Assembly (NCBI GenBank): GCA_035325705.1
Contig: DAOKZI010000018.1
Coordinates: 22,545-86,544 of the forward strand
Length of the DNA: 64,000 nucleotides
Source: Ga0077536 sp035325705
GTDB taxonomy: Bacteria > Pseudomonadota > Gammaproteobacteria > Ga0077536
Direction: 5' to 3'
The notes under the pieces were generated by a model. The model searched no databases and was not told where the DNA came from. It saw only the letters and a program-made list of their open reading frames with translations. Numbering within the stretch: the stretch's first letter is position 1; the number at the start of each line of letters is the position of its first letter. The position numbers and the translations under genes are program-made. This document shows, piece after piece, positions 8,075 to 17,217 of this stretch.

Positions 8075-9025
8075 TCAGTGGATGCGGAAGAGCTCGCGGG
8101 CGAGCTCGCAGCGTTCGACGGCGGTGCCGGGTATGCTTTCGAGGCGGTCGATGGCTTCGAGCCGGCCGCGCAGGCCGCGGCGGTTCGCGATCTGGATCGC
8201 GAGCCCGGGACGGGCGTTCAGCTCGAGCAGCAGCGGGCCGTGCGTGCGATCGATCACGATGTCGACGCCGAGGTAGCCTAGGCCCGTCAATTCGTAGCAG
8301 CGGGCGCCGAGCTCGAGCAGCCGCGGCCAGTTCGGGATCTCGATGTGCGACAGCGAGACGCCGAAGTCCGGGTGCTCGGCGACGATGCGGTTCTGCCACA
8401 CGCCGTGCACGGTCAGACCGGTCGCAATCTCGATGCCGACGCCGACCGCGCCCTGGTGCAGATTCGCCTTGCCGTCGGACTGGCGCGTCGGCAGCCGCAC
8501 CATCGCCATCGTCGGCACGCCGCGATAGACCAGCAGCCGGATGTCGGGCACGCCCTGATAGCTGACCGGATCGAAGATCGGATCGACCCGCACGCGATAC
8601 TCGACCATCGCGTCGTCGCGCACGCCGCCGAGACTGTAGACGCCGCTCAAGATGTTGGAGACGTGGAATTCCACTTCCTCGAGCGAGAGACCGCGGCCGT
8701 CGGGCTTGACGACCAGATCCTTGCGCCGGCCGTCGATCACGAGCACGCCGCTGCCGCCGCTGCCGTGTGCGGGCTTGATCACGAACTCGCTGTACGGCGC
8801 GAGACGCTCGCCGAGCTTCTGCAGATCGTGCTCGGTCTCGAAGGTCGCGTAGAGCTGCGGGACGGCGATGCCCGCTTCGATCGCGAGGCGCTTGGTGGTC
8901 AGCTTGTCGTCGACGAGCGGATAACGGCGGCGCGGATTGTGCCGCATGATGTAGTCGCGGTTGCGCGCATTGAGCCCGAGGATGCCCGCATTGCGCAGCC
9001 TGAGCCAGGTGTCGAAGAACAGCAT
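8075..9025 (-). CDS. RimK-related alpha-L-glutamate ligase-like ATP-grasp protein
   Basis: A 316-residue ATP-grasp enzyme. Features include FVIKPAHGSGGSGVLVI (about 88-104, nucleotide-binding loop), the acidic residues in YLGVDIVID, and the Mg/ATP signature LLLELNARPGLAIQIANRRG near 275-294. The family is the set of RimK-like ligases that always accompany a transglutaminase-like membrane protein. The reaction is probably amide-bond formation with an amino acid, on an envelope or small-molecule substrate not yet defined. It is the last gene of a three-gene minus-strand operon (10595-11143, 9041-10567, this gene), with 15 bases to its upstream neighbour. Confidence 0.87.
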   Translation of the reverse strand: MLFFDTWLRLRNAGILGLNARNRDYIMRHNPRRRYPLVDDKLTTKRLAIEAGIAVPQLYATFETEHDLQKLGERLAPYSEFVIKPAHGSGGSGVLVIDGRRKDLVVKPDGRGLSLEEVEFHVSNILSGVYSLGGVRDDAMVEYRVRVDPIFDPVSYQGVPDIRLLVYRGVPTMAMVRLPTRQSDGKANLHQGAVGVGIEIATGLTVHGVWQNRIVAEHPDFGVSLSHIEIPNWPRLLELGARCYELTGLGYLGVDIVIDRTHGPLLLELNARPGLAIQIANRRGLRGRLEAIDRLESIPGTAVERCELARELFRIH

Positions 9026-9040
9026 CGTGCGGCGCCCGCG

Positions 9041-10567
9041 CTAGCGCTTCGCGAGATCGCGGAAGCGCAGGATCTCGCTGAGCCGATAGCCGGTGTACGC
9101 GCCGAAGCACAGGCACATCGCGAGGACCACCAGCAGCAGCTCGGGGAAAGTCGACATCAGGTACACGAGACGCGGCTCGGTCATCGCGAAATAGCCGCCG
9201 ACGGCGACGAACAGGCTGCCGAGGAATTCCTTGATGGCCGTGGCCGGGCCGCGCTCCTCCCATACGATGCTCATGCGCTCGATCGTCATCGTCAGGATGA
9301 CCATCGGGAACAGCGCGATCGACAGGCCCTGCTCGATGCCGAGCTTGGCCGACAGCAGGCTGATCCCGAGCATCAGCCCGATCACGATCACGAGCACGCT
9401 CGCGAGACGCGGCATCAGCAGCAGTCGAAGCTGGGTCAGTGCGACGCGGATCGCGAGGCCGGCGGACACCACGATCAGGAACAGCGCGATGCCGGCCATC
9501 AGCTTGGTCTCGCGGAAGGCGAGTGCGACCAGCACGGGCATGAAGGTACCGAAGGTCGGCACGCCGACGAGGCCGCGCATCAGCACGATCACGAAGGCCC
9601 CGAGCGGCACCATCAGCAGCACGCGGTAGACGTTCTGCGTGCGCACCGGCAGATCCTGCAGCGAAAGCGCCATCAGGCCCGTGTCGAGCTTGGACTCGAC
9701 GCGGTTCGCGACCGATAGCTGCGTCATCGGCGTCTTGTTCGCGGAGAAACCGACCTCGACGCCGCGCACGCCCTTGGCCACGGTGATGTGCGGATCGTCA
9801 TAGGACCAGATCAGGAAGTTCATCGGATAGCCGTTGCGGCCGCTCTGCGGATCGAAGCCGTGCCAGCGCTCGCCGTCGTGCACTTCGAGCCAGGGCGTCA
9901 GCGGCATGTCGACGAACTCCTGTTCGAGCGGCAGGCCGTAGACGATGCGGCTCGGGATGCGCGCCCCGGCGAGCACCTCGGTCAACATCTTGGCCCAGGT
10001 CTCTTCGGTCGCCGATTTGCGGATCAGCTTGACGTTCTCGTCGTCGGATTTGTTGATGGTGCTGACGAGCAGCCCGGTGAAGGTGACGATGTCGGCCGAC
10101 TGTCCGCGCGTCTTGGCGAGCACCGCTTCGATCGCCGAGCGCAGCGGCTCGGCGTATTCCGGCACTTCCGGGAAGGTCGGCGCCGGGCCCGGATCGGGCG
10201 CGACTTCCTCCCGCTTCGGATAGACCTTCATGTGGTAATACAGCGCCTGCGCACCGGCCGCGCGCCGCACCGTCCATACCGCCTGGCGCGGCTGATCGCG
10301 CTCGGCGCCGCGGATCGCGAGGCCGAAGGAGCGCGACACGAAGTCTTCATCGAGGAGCGCGAAACCGGGCGGCGTGTCCGGCAGGGTCAGCGCGACCTTG
10401 GCCGGCTGGCCGCGGCCCTCGAAGGCGACGCGGGCCTCGACGTCCCACACGGTGGCCTCGGCCGCCGGGTCCAGCGGCACCGACAGGCGATCGACCTTGA
10501 GCCAGGCGACGCTCAGGCCGACGGCCGCGCAGACGAAGGCGAGGATGAAAACGGCTGAGAATCGCAA
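9041..10567 (-). CDS. Inactive-transglutaminase / 7TM membrane protein
   Basis: A 508-residue protein with three parts: an N-terminal signal anchor (residues 4-22); an extracytoplasmic region containing a transglutaminase-like core (about 140-285, with ARIPSRIVYGLPLE and WLEVHDGERWHGFDPQSGRN) that lacks a recognisable catalytic cysteine context; and a C-terminal block of seven hydrophobic helices (about 310-500). This matches the family named for an inactive transglutaminase fused to seven transmembrane helices. The globular part should face the periplasm. It sits between the retropepsin-like protease gene and the ATP-grasp gene, the conserved arrangement, which suggests one envelope-linked pathway. 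Confidence 0.87.
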   Translation of the reverse strand: MRFSAVFILAFVCAAVGLSVAWLKVDRLSVPLDPAAEATVWDVEARVAFEGRGQPAKVALTLPDTPPGFALLDEDFVSRSFGLAIRGAERDQPRQAVWTVRRAAGAQALYYHMKVYPKREEVAPDPGPAPTFPEVPEYAEPLRSAIEAVLAKTRGQSADIVTFTGLLVSTINKSDDENVKLIRKSATEETWAKMLTEVLAGARIPSRIVYGLPLEQEFVDMPLTPWLEVHDGERWHGFDPQSGRNGYPMNFLIWSYDDPHITVAKGVRGVEVGFSANKTPMTQLSVANRVESKLDTGLMALSLQDLPVRTQNVYRVLLMVPLGAFVIVLMRGLVGVPTFGTFMPVLVALAFRETKLMAGIALFLIVVSAGLAIRVALTQLRLLLMPRLASVLVIVIGLMLGISLLSAKLGIEQGLSIALFPMVILTMTIERMSIVWEERGPATAIKEFLGSLFVAVGGYFAMTEPRLVYLMSTFPELLLVVLAMCLCFGAYTGYRLSEILRFRDLAKR

Positions 10568-10594
10568 AGGGGCTCCTCTCTGCGGCTGGACGGC

Positions 10595-11143
10595 TTACGG
10601 GGTCTGAGTCTTCGGGCAGGTGGGGTCCGTGTTGTAGCGCGCGGCGGGATCGATCACCGCGAGATCGGCGAGGAAGCGCCGGCCGAGCAGCACCGGGTAG
10701 TTGAACTTTTTGCGATTGACCAGCGTGAACAGCGCCTGGTAGCGCTTGCCGCCGAGGCAGAATTCGAGCTTGACCGAGGGACGGGCATCGCTTTTGTCGG
10801 TGCCGCGCAGCTTGATCTTGACCTCGCGCGCGAGGGGCTTCTCGACGAGGATGGTTTCACTGCCGGGATCGCGGTGGTTCAGCCACAGCCTGAAGCGCAC
10901 CCACTGCTTGCCGTCCTTGTCGAAGCGCTCGATGTCGGTGGCGTGGATCGCGGCGGTCTTGGCGCCGGTGTCGAGCTTGGCCTTGAGCACGATGTCCCAG
11001 GGCTGCAGCCGGACGCGTTCCAGCCAGCCGAGTGTGAGCTTGTCCCGGGCTTCGGCGGCGAAGCTCGCGCCGGCGAGACCGATGACCACGGCGAGGGCCG
11101 CCACCAGCCGACTGCGCCAGCCCCGTTCCTGGTTCGAAATCAT
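10595..11143 (-). CDS. Exported retropepsin-like 'ATP-dependent zinc protease' family protein
   Basis: 182 residues with a signal peptide (charged start, then LVAALAVVIGLAGASFAAEA, cleavage near residue 32). The mature part has the aspartic-protease-like motif KLDTGAKTAAIHA (D58-T-G) and a late LLGRRFLADLAVID, the two signatures of the family historically called putative ATP-dependent zinc proteases but with a retropepsin fold. The family is found next to, or fused with, RimK-type ligases. It is first in the three-gene operon and is predicted to act in the periplasm alongside the 7TM transglutaminase-like protein. Confidence 0.85.
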   Translation of the reverse strand: MISNQERGWRSRLVAALAVVIGLAGASFAAEARDKLTLGWLERVRLQPWDIVLKAKLDTGAKTAAIHATDIERFDKDGKQWVRFRLWLNHRDPGSETILVEKPLAREVKIKLRGTDKSDARPSVKLEFCLGGKRYQALFTLVNRKKFNYPVLLGRRFLADLAVIDPAARYNTDPTCPKTQTP

Positions 11144-11395
11144 GTCGTGGACGCCTCAAGGAGATCTATCGCGGCGGATGGGTGCCCGTTTCGCGGTTTG
11201 TGCGTTGTGGTTGGCAGCGGGCGATCGAAAACGAAGGGCCGGCGTGATGCGCCGGCGCGGGCCATACTATACGACGAAACCCCCGGCGATGGTGAAGGGC
11301 TCGGACGCTCGACGGGAGGACTTCCGCCTTCTCCGGCGGACCCGCGCTCCAGTAGGATGAGGGCGTCGCCGCGCATTCAGACGAGGTTCATCTAC

Positions 11396-12352
11396 ATGCA
11401 GTACTTCGAGAACAATTCGCTGTCGATAGGCCGCACGCCGCTCGTGCGATTGAACAAGATCGTCGACGCTACACGCGCGCTGGTGCTCGCCAAGATCGAA
11501 GGGCGCAACCCGGCCTACTCGGTGAAGTGCCGCATCGGCGCGGCGATGATCGAAGACGCCGAGGTCCGCGGTGTACTGAAGCCCGGCATGGAGGTGGTGG
11601 AGCCGACGAGCGGCAACACCGGCATCGCGCTCGCCTTCGTGTGCGCGGCGCGCGGCTATCCCGTCACGCTGACGATGCCGGAGACGATGAGCGTCGAGCG
11701 CCGCAAGGTGCTCCAGGCTTTCGGCGCGAAGCTCGTGCTGACCGAAGGCGCGCGCGGCATGGCCGGTGCGATCGCGAAAGCCGAGGAAATCGCGGCCGGC
11801 GATCCCGGCCGTTACTTCATGCCGCAGCAGTTCCAGAATCCCGCCAATCCCGCCATCCACGAACGCACCACCGGTCCCGAAATCTGGGAAGCGACCGACG
11901 GCCGCGTCGACGTCGTCGTCTCCGGCGTCGGCACGGGCGGCACGCTCACGGGCGTCGCGCGCCATCTGAAACGTGCGCGCGGCCGCGCGGTCACGATGGT
12001 GGCCGTCGAACCGACGACGAGCCCCGTCATCACGCAGGCGCTGGCGGGCGAACCCTTGAAGCCGGGCCCGCACAAGATCCAGGGCATAGGCGCGGGCTTC
12101 ATCCCGGGCACGCTCGATCTCGGCCTGGTCGATCGCGTCGAGCGCGTCGACAACGACGAAGCCCTCGGCTATGCCCGGCGCCTCGCGCGCGAGGAAGGGA
12201 TCCTGTCCGGGATCTCCTGCGGCGCGGCGGTCGCGGCCACGGCGCGCCTGCTGCGCGAGCCCGAGTACGCGGGCAAGACCATCGTCGTGATCCTGCCCGA
12301 CGCCGGCGAGCGCTATCTGAGCAGCGTGCTGTTCGAAGATCTCAGCGGCTGA
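11396..12352 (+). CDS. cysK: Cysteine synthase A (O-acetylserine sulfhydrylase)
   Basis: A 318-residue PLP enzyme that makes L-cysteine from O-acetylserine and sulfide. It shows the internal-aldimine lysine in NPAYSVKCR (K44), the substrate loop TSGNTG (71-76), the phosphate-binding glycine loop GVGTGGTLTG (about 179-188) and the C-terminal GISCGAAV segment. The ATG at 11396 is preceded by GAGG about ten bases upstream; an in-frame ATG at 11357 would add 13 residues with no homology. The 252-base gap upstream is shared with the divergent protease gene and holds no other gene. The KIQGIGAGFIP motif is typical of CysK rather than CysM. Confidence 0.93.
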   Translation: MQYFENNSLSIGRTPLVRLNKIVDATRALVLAKIEGRNPAYSVKCRIGAAMIEDAEVRGVLKPGMEVVEPTSGNTGIALAFVCAARGYPVTLTMPETMSVERRKVLQAFGAKLVLTEGARGMAGAIAKAEEIAAGDPGRYFMPQQFQNPANPAIHERTTGPEIWEATDGRVDVVVSGVGTGGTLTGVARHLKRARGRAVTMVAVEPTTSPVITQALAGEPLKPGPHKIQGIGAGFIPGTLDLGLVDRVERVDNDEALGYARRLAREEGILSGISCGAAVAATARLLREPEYAGKTIVVILPDAGERYLSSVLFEDLSG

Positions 12353-12447
12353 GCGCGGGCCGAGCCCCGTGCCGGTGATCGCGATCAAGGCGCGGCCGCC
12401 ACCGCCGCGCGAGACTTCAAGCCCGGATTTTTCTGCGAGGTAGATCA

Positions 12448-13599
12448 ATGCTGCGTCGATTCCAGCGTCCCTTGATGCTCGTGGCCGCTGCGTGTCTCGG
12501 GGTCGGGAGCGCCGCCGCCGCGGACACCGGCGATGCGGCGACCCGCGAGGTGATGCACAAGGTGTTCGATGCGATCGCCTATCTGCTGCCGCTGTCGGTG
12601 CGCGATGCGGAGCAGGCGAGCTCCTGGGATCGCGAGCTGATCGATGCCAAGCTCGCGACGCTAGGCGAGGCCTCGGACGCACTCGTCGCACACGCCAAGG
12701 TCAAGGACGAGGAGTTCCGCTACCTCGCACGCTCCTTCGACGAGACGACCCGCGAGATCGTCGAGTCCTTTCGCGAGACCTGGCCCTCGTATGCCTACTT
12801 CTCATTGATGGAGCTGACGCAGCACTGCGTCGCCTGCCATTCACGCCTGCCCTCCGAGGCGCAGGCTGCCTTCGGCCAGCGCCTGATGTCACGCGTGGAT
12901 CCCGCGGACTTCGACGCCAGCGAGCTCGCGCAGCTCTACGTCGCGACGCGCCAGTTCGACGCCGCCGAGAAGGTGCTGGAGCGCAAGCTGCTGAGCCCGA
13001 AGGAAGACGCGATCGATCTCGACAACGCGGGCGTGCTGCTCGACTACCTCGATCTCGCGCTCGTCGTGCGCCACGACACTGCTCGGGCGCAGGCGCTGCT
13101 CGAGAAGTTCGCCGCGCGGCCCGACGTGCCGCACTATCTCGCCGATCGCATCACGGCCTGGCAGGCCAGCCTCGCCGCGCTCGCGCCGGTGCTGAAAGGC
13201 GAGCCCGCGCTGGACCGGGCGCGTGAGCTGTTCGAAACCGCCGACGGCCTGACGCGCGCACCGCGCGGCCGCGAGCGCGCGATCCACGATCTGATCGCCG
13301 CGAGCCTGCTGCAGCGTTACATCGCGAGCCGACCCGAGGCGCGCGGCGAGGACGTCGCGGAGGCTTATTACATGCTCGGCATCATCGCGCTGCGCACGAC
13401 CGAGCCGAAGTACTCGGTGCCCGAGATGGAAGGCCTGTTCGCCTCGGCGATCCGCGCCGCGCCGAAAGGGCCGCACGCGCGCGAGGCTTACGATCTGCTC
13501 GAAGAGTTCGGCTACTGGCGCGATCTCCACCTCGCCCGCGCGGGCGACGACAGCAGCATCATCGACATGAACGCGCTCAGAAAACTCGTCACCGAGTGA
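12448..13599 (+). CDS. Secreted monoheme c-type cytochrome-like protein
   Basis: A 383-residue exported protein: signal peptide (PLMLVAAACLGVGSAAAA, cleavage near residue 25), then a helical domain resembling cytochrome c' / b562 helices, with one heme-attachment motif CVACH (C127, C130, H131). The C-terminal 230 residues are helical and TPR-like (repeated A/L-rich pairs such as QFDAAEKVLERKLL). It should be a periplasmic heme protein. The stop overlaps the start region of the Lon-like protease gene, so the two are probably co-transcribed. Redox partner unknown. Confidence 0.72.
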   Translation: MLRRFQRPLMLVAAACLGVGSAAAADTGDAATREVMHKVFDAIAYLLPLSVRDAEQASSWDRELIDAKLATLGEASDALVAHAKVKDEEFRYLARSFDETTREIVESFRETWPSYAYFSLMELTQHCVACHSRLPSEAQAAFGQRLMSRVDPADFDASELAQLYVATRQFDAAEKVLERKLLSPKEDAIDLDNAGVLLDYLDLALVVRHDTARAQALLEKFAARPDVPHYLADRITAWQASLAALAPVLKGEPALDRARELFETADGLTRAPRGRERAIHDLIAASLLQRYIASRPEARGEDVAEAYYMLGIIALRTTEPKYSVPEMEGLFASAIRAAPKGPHAREAYDLLEEFGYWRDLHLARAGDDSSIIDMNALRKLVTE

Positions 13600-13604
13600 G
13601 GCCG

Positions 13605-16025
13605 ATGGCGCCCCAGTGCCTGCCGGCCGCGACGCTGCGCGCGCGCTGCCCCGAAGATCGCTATGCCTTCGCGAGCACGGCCGAGCTGGAGCCGCTCGCC
13701 GGACCGGTCGGCCAGCTTCGCGCGCTGGACGCGCTGCGCTTCGGCAACCGCGTGCGCGGACCGGGCTATCACACCTTCGCCTGCGGCCCGGCCGGCAGCG
13801 GCCGCTTGTCGCTGGTCCTCGCCGAGCTCGGCCGCGAGGCGCGCGGCCGGCCGGTGCCGGACGACTGGGTCTATGTCTACAACTTCAAGCTCAAGCACGC
13901 GCCGCGCGCGCTGCGCCTGCCGGCCGGCCGCGGCAGCGCGCTCGCCGAGGCGATGAGCCGTCTGGTCGAAGATTTGAAGACGGCGCTGCCGGCCGCCTTC
14001 GGCCGCGAGGAGAACCGCCGCCGCCAGGAAGACATCGAATCGCAGTTCCAGGAACGCCAGCAGCAGGCCATCACCGCGCTGAGCGAGCGCGCGGCGAAAC
14101 AGGGCGTGCTCTTGATCGGCACTCCGTCCGGCTTTGCCTTCGCACCGATGGACGAGCAGGGGGAGGCGATGCATCCCGCGAAGTTCCAGAAGCTGCCGGC
14201 CGAGGAGCAGGCGCGCCTGAAGTCGATCATCGAAGACCTGCAGGACGAGCTGCAGGCCACGGTGCGCCAGTTTCCGCTGTGGTTCCGTGAAACGCGCGAG
14301 CGCCTGAAGGCGCTGAACCGCGAGATCGCCGAGTTCGTCGTCAATCATCTCGTCGACGAGGTGAAGACGCGCTTTCCCGATCACGCCGAGGTGCTCGCCT
14401 GGCTCGAGGAGATCCGCGCCGACATCGTCGAGCACGCGCCGGCTTTTCTCGTCGCCTCGGGGCCGCTGCCGCCGGGCGCCGAGCCCGCAGAGCTCGAAAG
14501 CATCTTCCAGCGCTACACGGTGAATCTGTTCGTCGACAACGGCGCACTGGACGCCGCGCCCGTGGTGCACGGCGACTTGCCGACGCTCGGCAATCTGATC
14601 GGCCGCATCGAGCATCGCGCGACGCTCGGCACCTTCGTCACCGACTTCACGCTGCTGAAAGCCGGCGCCCTGCATCGCGCGAACGGCGGCTTCCTCGTGC
14701 TCGATGCGCGCCAGCTCCTGATGCAGCCCTTCGCGTGGGAAGCGCTGAAGCGCGCGCTGCGCGCGCGGATGGTGAGGCTCGACGCCTCCGAGACGCAGCT
14801 CGGCCTGCTGACGACGGCGACGCTCGATCCGGCGCCGATCCCCTTGGACGTGAAGATCTGCCTCATCGGCGAACGCTGGCTGATGTACCTGCTCGAGGGC
14901 AACGATCCCGAGTTCCGCGATCTCTTCAAGGTGATCGCCGACTTCGACGACGAGGTGCCGCGCACTCCCGACAACGAGCTCGCCTATGCGCGGCTGTGCG
15001 CGCGGCTCGCGCGCGACGCCGGCACGCGGCCGCTCGATCGCGCCGCCGTCTGCCTGCTCGTCGAGCACGGCGCGCGACTCGCCGGCGACGCCGAGCGCCT
15101 GTCGACGGCCGAGCACGCGCTCGCCGATCTGATCCGCGAAGCCGACTACTGCGCCGGCGTCGCGGAGCTCGCGACGATCGGTGCCCCCGAGCTGCGCGCG
15201 GCGATCGCGCGCCAGCGCGAGCGCATCGGCCGCATCCGCGAGCGCCTGCTCGAGGAAATCGTGCGCGGCAACCGCCTGATCGCGACCGACGGTCACGCCG
15301 TCGGCCAGATCAACGGCCTGTCCGTGCTCCAGACCGACAGCGTCGCCTTCGGCCTGCCGACGCGCATCACGGCGCTGACGCGGCTCGGCGACGGGCGCGT
15401 GCTCGACATCGAGCGCGAGACCGAGCTCGGCGGTGCGATCCACTCGAAGGGCGTGCTGATCCTGTCGAACTTCCTCGCCGCGCGCTACGCGGCCGGCGTG
15501 CCGCTGTCGATGGCGGCGAGCCTCGTGTTCGAGCAGTCCTATGGCCGCGTCGACGGCGACAGCGCGTCGCTCGCCGAGCTCTGCGCGCTGCTGTCCTCGC
15601 TGTCGGGCGTGCCCATCCACCAGCGCTTCGCCGTCACCGGCTCGGTCAATCAGCTCGGCGAGGTGCAGGCCATCGGCGGCGTCAACGAGAAAATCGAAGG
15701 CTTCTACGATCTGTGCGCCGCGCGCGGCCTCGGCGGCGGCCACGGCGTGCTGATCCCGCGCGCGAACGTCAAGCACCTGATGCTGCGCGAGGACGTCGTC
15801 GCGGCCTGCGTCGCCGGCCATTTCGACGTCTACGCCGTCGCCGACGTCGACGAGGCGCTCAATCTCCTGACCAGCGTCGAGGCCGGCACGCGGGACGAGA
15901 ACGGGCAGTTCCCGGCGCACTCCGTGAACGGCCTGGCCGAAGCGCGCTTGATCGAATTCTCGGCGCAGCGGCGCGACTATGCGCGCGGCCGCGCCGCCGA
16001 CGGCGAGGATCGCGACGATGGCTGA
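13605..16025 (+). CDS. Lon-like ATP-dependent serine protease (S16, AAA+)
   Basis: About 806 residues. The N-terminal AAA+ part has a variant Walker A (CGPAGSGR, Arg instead of Lys) and a long coiled-coil insertion (about 125-240, rich in Glu, Gln and Arg). The C-terminal Lon protease domain has the catalytic pair S653 in DGDSASLAEL and K696 in GGVNEKIEG; their 43-residue spacing equals that in classical Lon. This is the LonB/YcbZ-like branch without the Lon N-terminal substrate domain. ATG 13605 follows GAGG and lies six bases past the cytochrome stop; a GTG at 13596 is the alternative. The next gene overlaps the stop by eight bases, so translation is coupled. Confidence 0.9.
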   Translation: MAPQCLPAATLRARCPEDRYAFASTAELEPLAGPVGQLRALDALRFGNRVRGPGYHTFACGPAGSGRLSLVLAELGREARGRPVPDDWVYVYNFKLKHAPRALRLPAGRGSALAEAMSRLVEDLKTALPAAFGREENRRRQEDIESQFQERQQQAITALSERAAKQGVLLIGTPSGFAFAPMDEQGEAMHPAKFQKLPAEEQARLKSIIEDLQDELQATVRQFPLWFRETRERLKALNREIAEFVVNHLVDEVKTRFPDHAEVLAWLEEIRADIVEHAPAFLVASGPLPPGAEPAELESIFQRYTVNLFVDNGALDAAPVVHGDLPTLGNLIGRIEHRATLGTFVTDFTLLKAGALHRANGGFLVLDARQLLMQPFAWEALKRALRARMVRLDASETQLGLLTTATLDPAPIPLDVKICLIGERWLMYLLEGNDPEFRDLFKVIADFDDEVPRTPDNELAYARLCARLARDAGTRPLDRAAVCLLVEHGARLAGDAERLSTAEHALADLIREADYCAGVAELATIGAPELRAAIARQRERIGRIRERLLEEIVRGNRLIATDGHAVGQINGLSVLQTDSVAFGLPTRITALTRLGDGRVLDIERETELGGAIHSKGVLILSNFLAARYAAGVPLSMAASLVFEQSYGRVDGDSASLAELCALLSSLSGVPIHQRFAVTGSVNQLGEVQAIGGVNEKIEGFYDLCAARGLGGGHGVLIPRANVKHLMLREDVVAACVAGHFDVYAVADVDEALNLLTSVEAGTRDENGQFPAHSVNGLAEARLIEFSAQRRDYARGRAADGEDRDDG

Positions 16026-16695
16026 GACGGCCGGCCGCGTGCTCATCGCCCTGCCGCAGCCCGCGGTGGCGGAGGAATTGTTCGAGCTGGCCCTGCGCAT
16101 CGCCTCGCGCCGCCGGCTGCGGTTGCATGCGCTGATCCGCGAGGCCAGCGAGCTCGCCGCAGCGGGCGCGCTGCCTTTCATCGAGGAGATCGATCGCTGC
16201 TCGGGCGTGCGCCATCCGTTCGACGCCGCGGCCGCCGCGCGCGCGATCGCGCGGCTCGCCCACGAGTGCGAGCACCGGCTGCGCGAACGCGCCGCGGCGC
16301 TGCGCGTGGAGTGCGGGCTCGAGGCCGTGCACGGCCCGCTGGTGGGGCAGGCGCTCGCCGCGCTCGCGCGCGAGGACGTGCTGCTGCTCGGCAGCCGCGC
16401 CGTCGCCTGGGCGCGGCCCGGGCCGCGCGCGCCGCGCCGCATCGGCGTCGTGCGCGACGGCATCGTCGACGAGGACGCCGCGCGCGCGATAGCCGCGGAT
16501 CTGATCGACAACGGACACGCGAGCGCGAGCTCCCAAACCGTCGCGACCCTGCCGCCGCACGTGCTGGCACCCGAAGAAGAGTCGCTGTCCGGCGTCGACA
16601 TCCTCGTCGTCTCGCGCCACCGCGCCGTCGAGCACGGCGCGGCCCTGCAGCGTTTCCTCATCGCCCCCCAGCGGCTGGTCGTGGTGCTGCCTTGA
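16018..16695 (+). CDS. Uncharacterised protein, possibly USP-like
   Basis: A 225-residue protein whose ATG lies inside the last codons of the Lon-like protease gene, implying coupled translation. The N-terminus (GRVLIALPQPAVAEELFELALRIASRRRLRLHAL) has a Rossmann-like beta-alpha-beta pattern like universal stress proteins, and a second similar strand (DVLLLGSRAVA) follows near residue 120. No ATP-binding G-2x-G-9x-G motif is present. The link to the protease suggests an adaptor or stress role, but no function can be assigned. Confidence 0.65.
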   Translation: MAETAGRVLIALPQPAVAEELFELALRIASRRRLRLHALIREASELAAAGALPFIEEIDRCSGVRHPFDAAAAARAIARLAHECEHRLRERAAALRVECGLEAVHGPLVGQALAALAREDVLLLGSRAVAWARPGPRAPRRIGVVRDGIVDEDAARAIAADLIDNGHASASSQTVATLPPHVLAPEEESLSGVDILVVSRHRAVEHGAALQRFLIAPQRLVVVLP

Positions 16696-16717
16696 CGGAG
16701 ACGGGGCCGGAGGGGCC

Positions 16718-16788
16718 GTAGGTGGGCTAACGAAGGAAGCCCAACATCGGGCGCTGAATGTTGGGCTTCCTTCGTCAGCCCAACCTAC
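16718..16788. repeat. Dispersed inverted repeat, family B
   Basis: Copy of the family B element (GTAGGTGGGCTAACGAAGG left arm with small deviations; right arm GCTTCCTTCGTCAGCCCAAC), just after the USP-like gene. Confidence 0.87.
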
Positions 16789-16856
16789 ATCGTCAGCCTA
16801 ACGATGATGAGGCGCGCGCATCACCCCCCATAGCTTTCAAACGTGGACGGCGCTTT

Positions 16857-17018
16857 CGTAGCCCGGGTGGAGCGCGCAGCGCGTAACCCGGGATCCGGCG
16901 CCCGTCGTAAGTTTATGCATTCGAGGAGACCCGGCGCGGTGCGCGCCGCGCAGGGCCGAAAGCCGTTGCGTATCGGGCATGCCCGATCCCGGGTTCCGCT
17001 ACGCTGCACCCGGGCTAC
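16857..17018. repeat. Dispersed CCCGGG repeat pair, family A
   Basis: A left arm (CGTAGCCCGGGTGGAGCG with CCCGGGATCC, 16857-16897) and an inverted right arm (GATCCCGGGTTCCGCTACGC to CCCGGGCTAC, 16985-17018) flank about 90 bases. This and the family B copy fill the gap before queE. Confidence 0.82.
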
Positions 17019-17089
17019 AGAACGAGGCGCTCTCTTTCACGGCAACCTACATCGACTGCCGCGCCGATCTTGCGCCGAATCCTCCGTGG

Positions 17090-17128
17090 CCAATTCGAAT
17101 TGGTCGGCGCCGGCGATCCCGCTAGAAT
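17090..17128 (+). promoter_or_regulatory. Candidate queE promoter with palindromic operator
   Basis: TTGGTC (17100-17105) and TAGAAT (17123-17128) are separated by 17 bases, a good sigma-70 arrangement about 90 bases before the queE ATG. The perfect 14-bp palindrome CCAATTCGAATTGG (17090-17103) overlaps the -35 element and could bind a repressor. The leader after it shows no preQ1 riboswitch pattern I can recognise. Confidence 0.5.
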
Positions 17129-17217
17129 GCGCGCACGCGCGCCGCGCCGCCGGTGCGTTCGCCTTGAATCCTACCCGCCGGTTAGCCGGTTCCGCTCACC
17201 CGCCAGAGTCGACGTCG

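Noticed and set aside
13512..16661. Very long minus-strand open frame antisense to the Lon-like protease gene
   Set aside because: A by-product of GC-rich codon use; the translation is low-complexity Arg/Ala/Gly-rich with no domain, while the plus strand has a complete protease.
17129..17217. preQ1 riboswitch in the queE leader
   Set aside because: No matching stem, loop or A-rich tail pattern; the palindrome is upstream of the -10 element.
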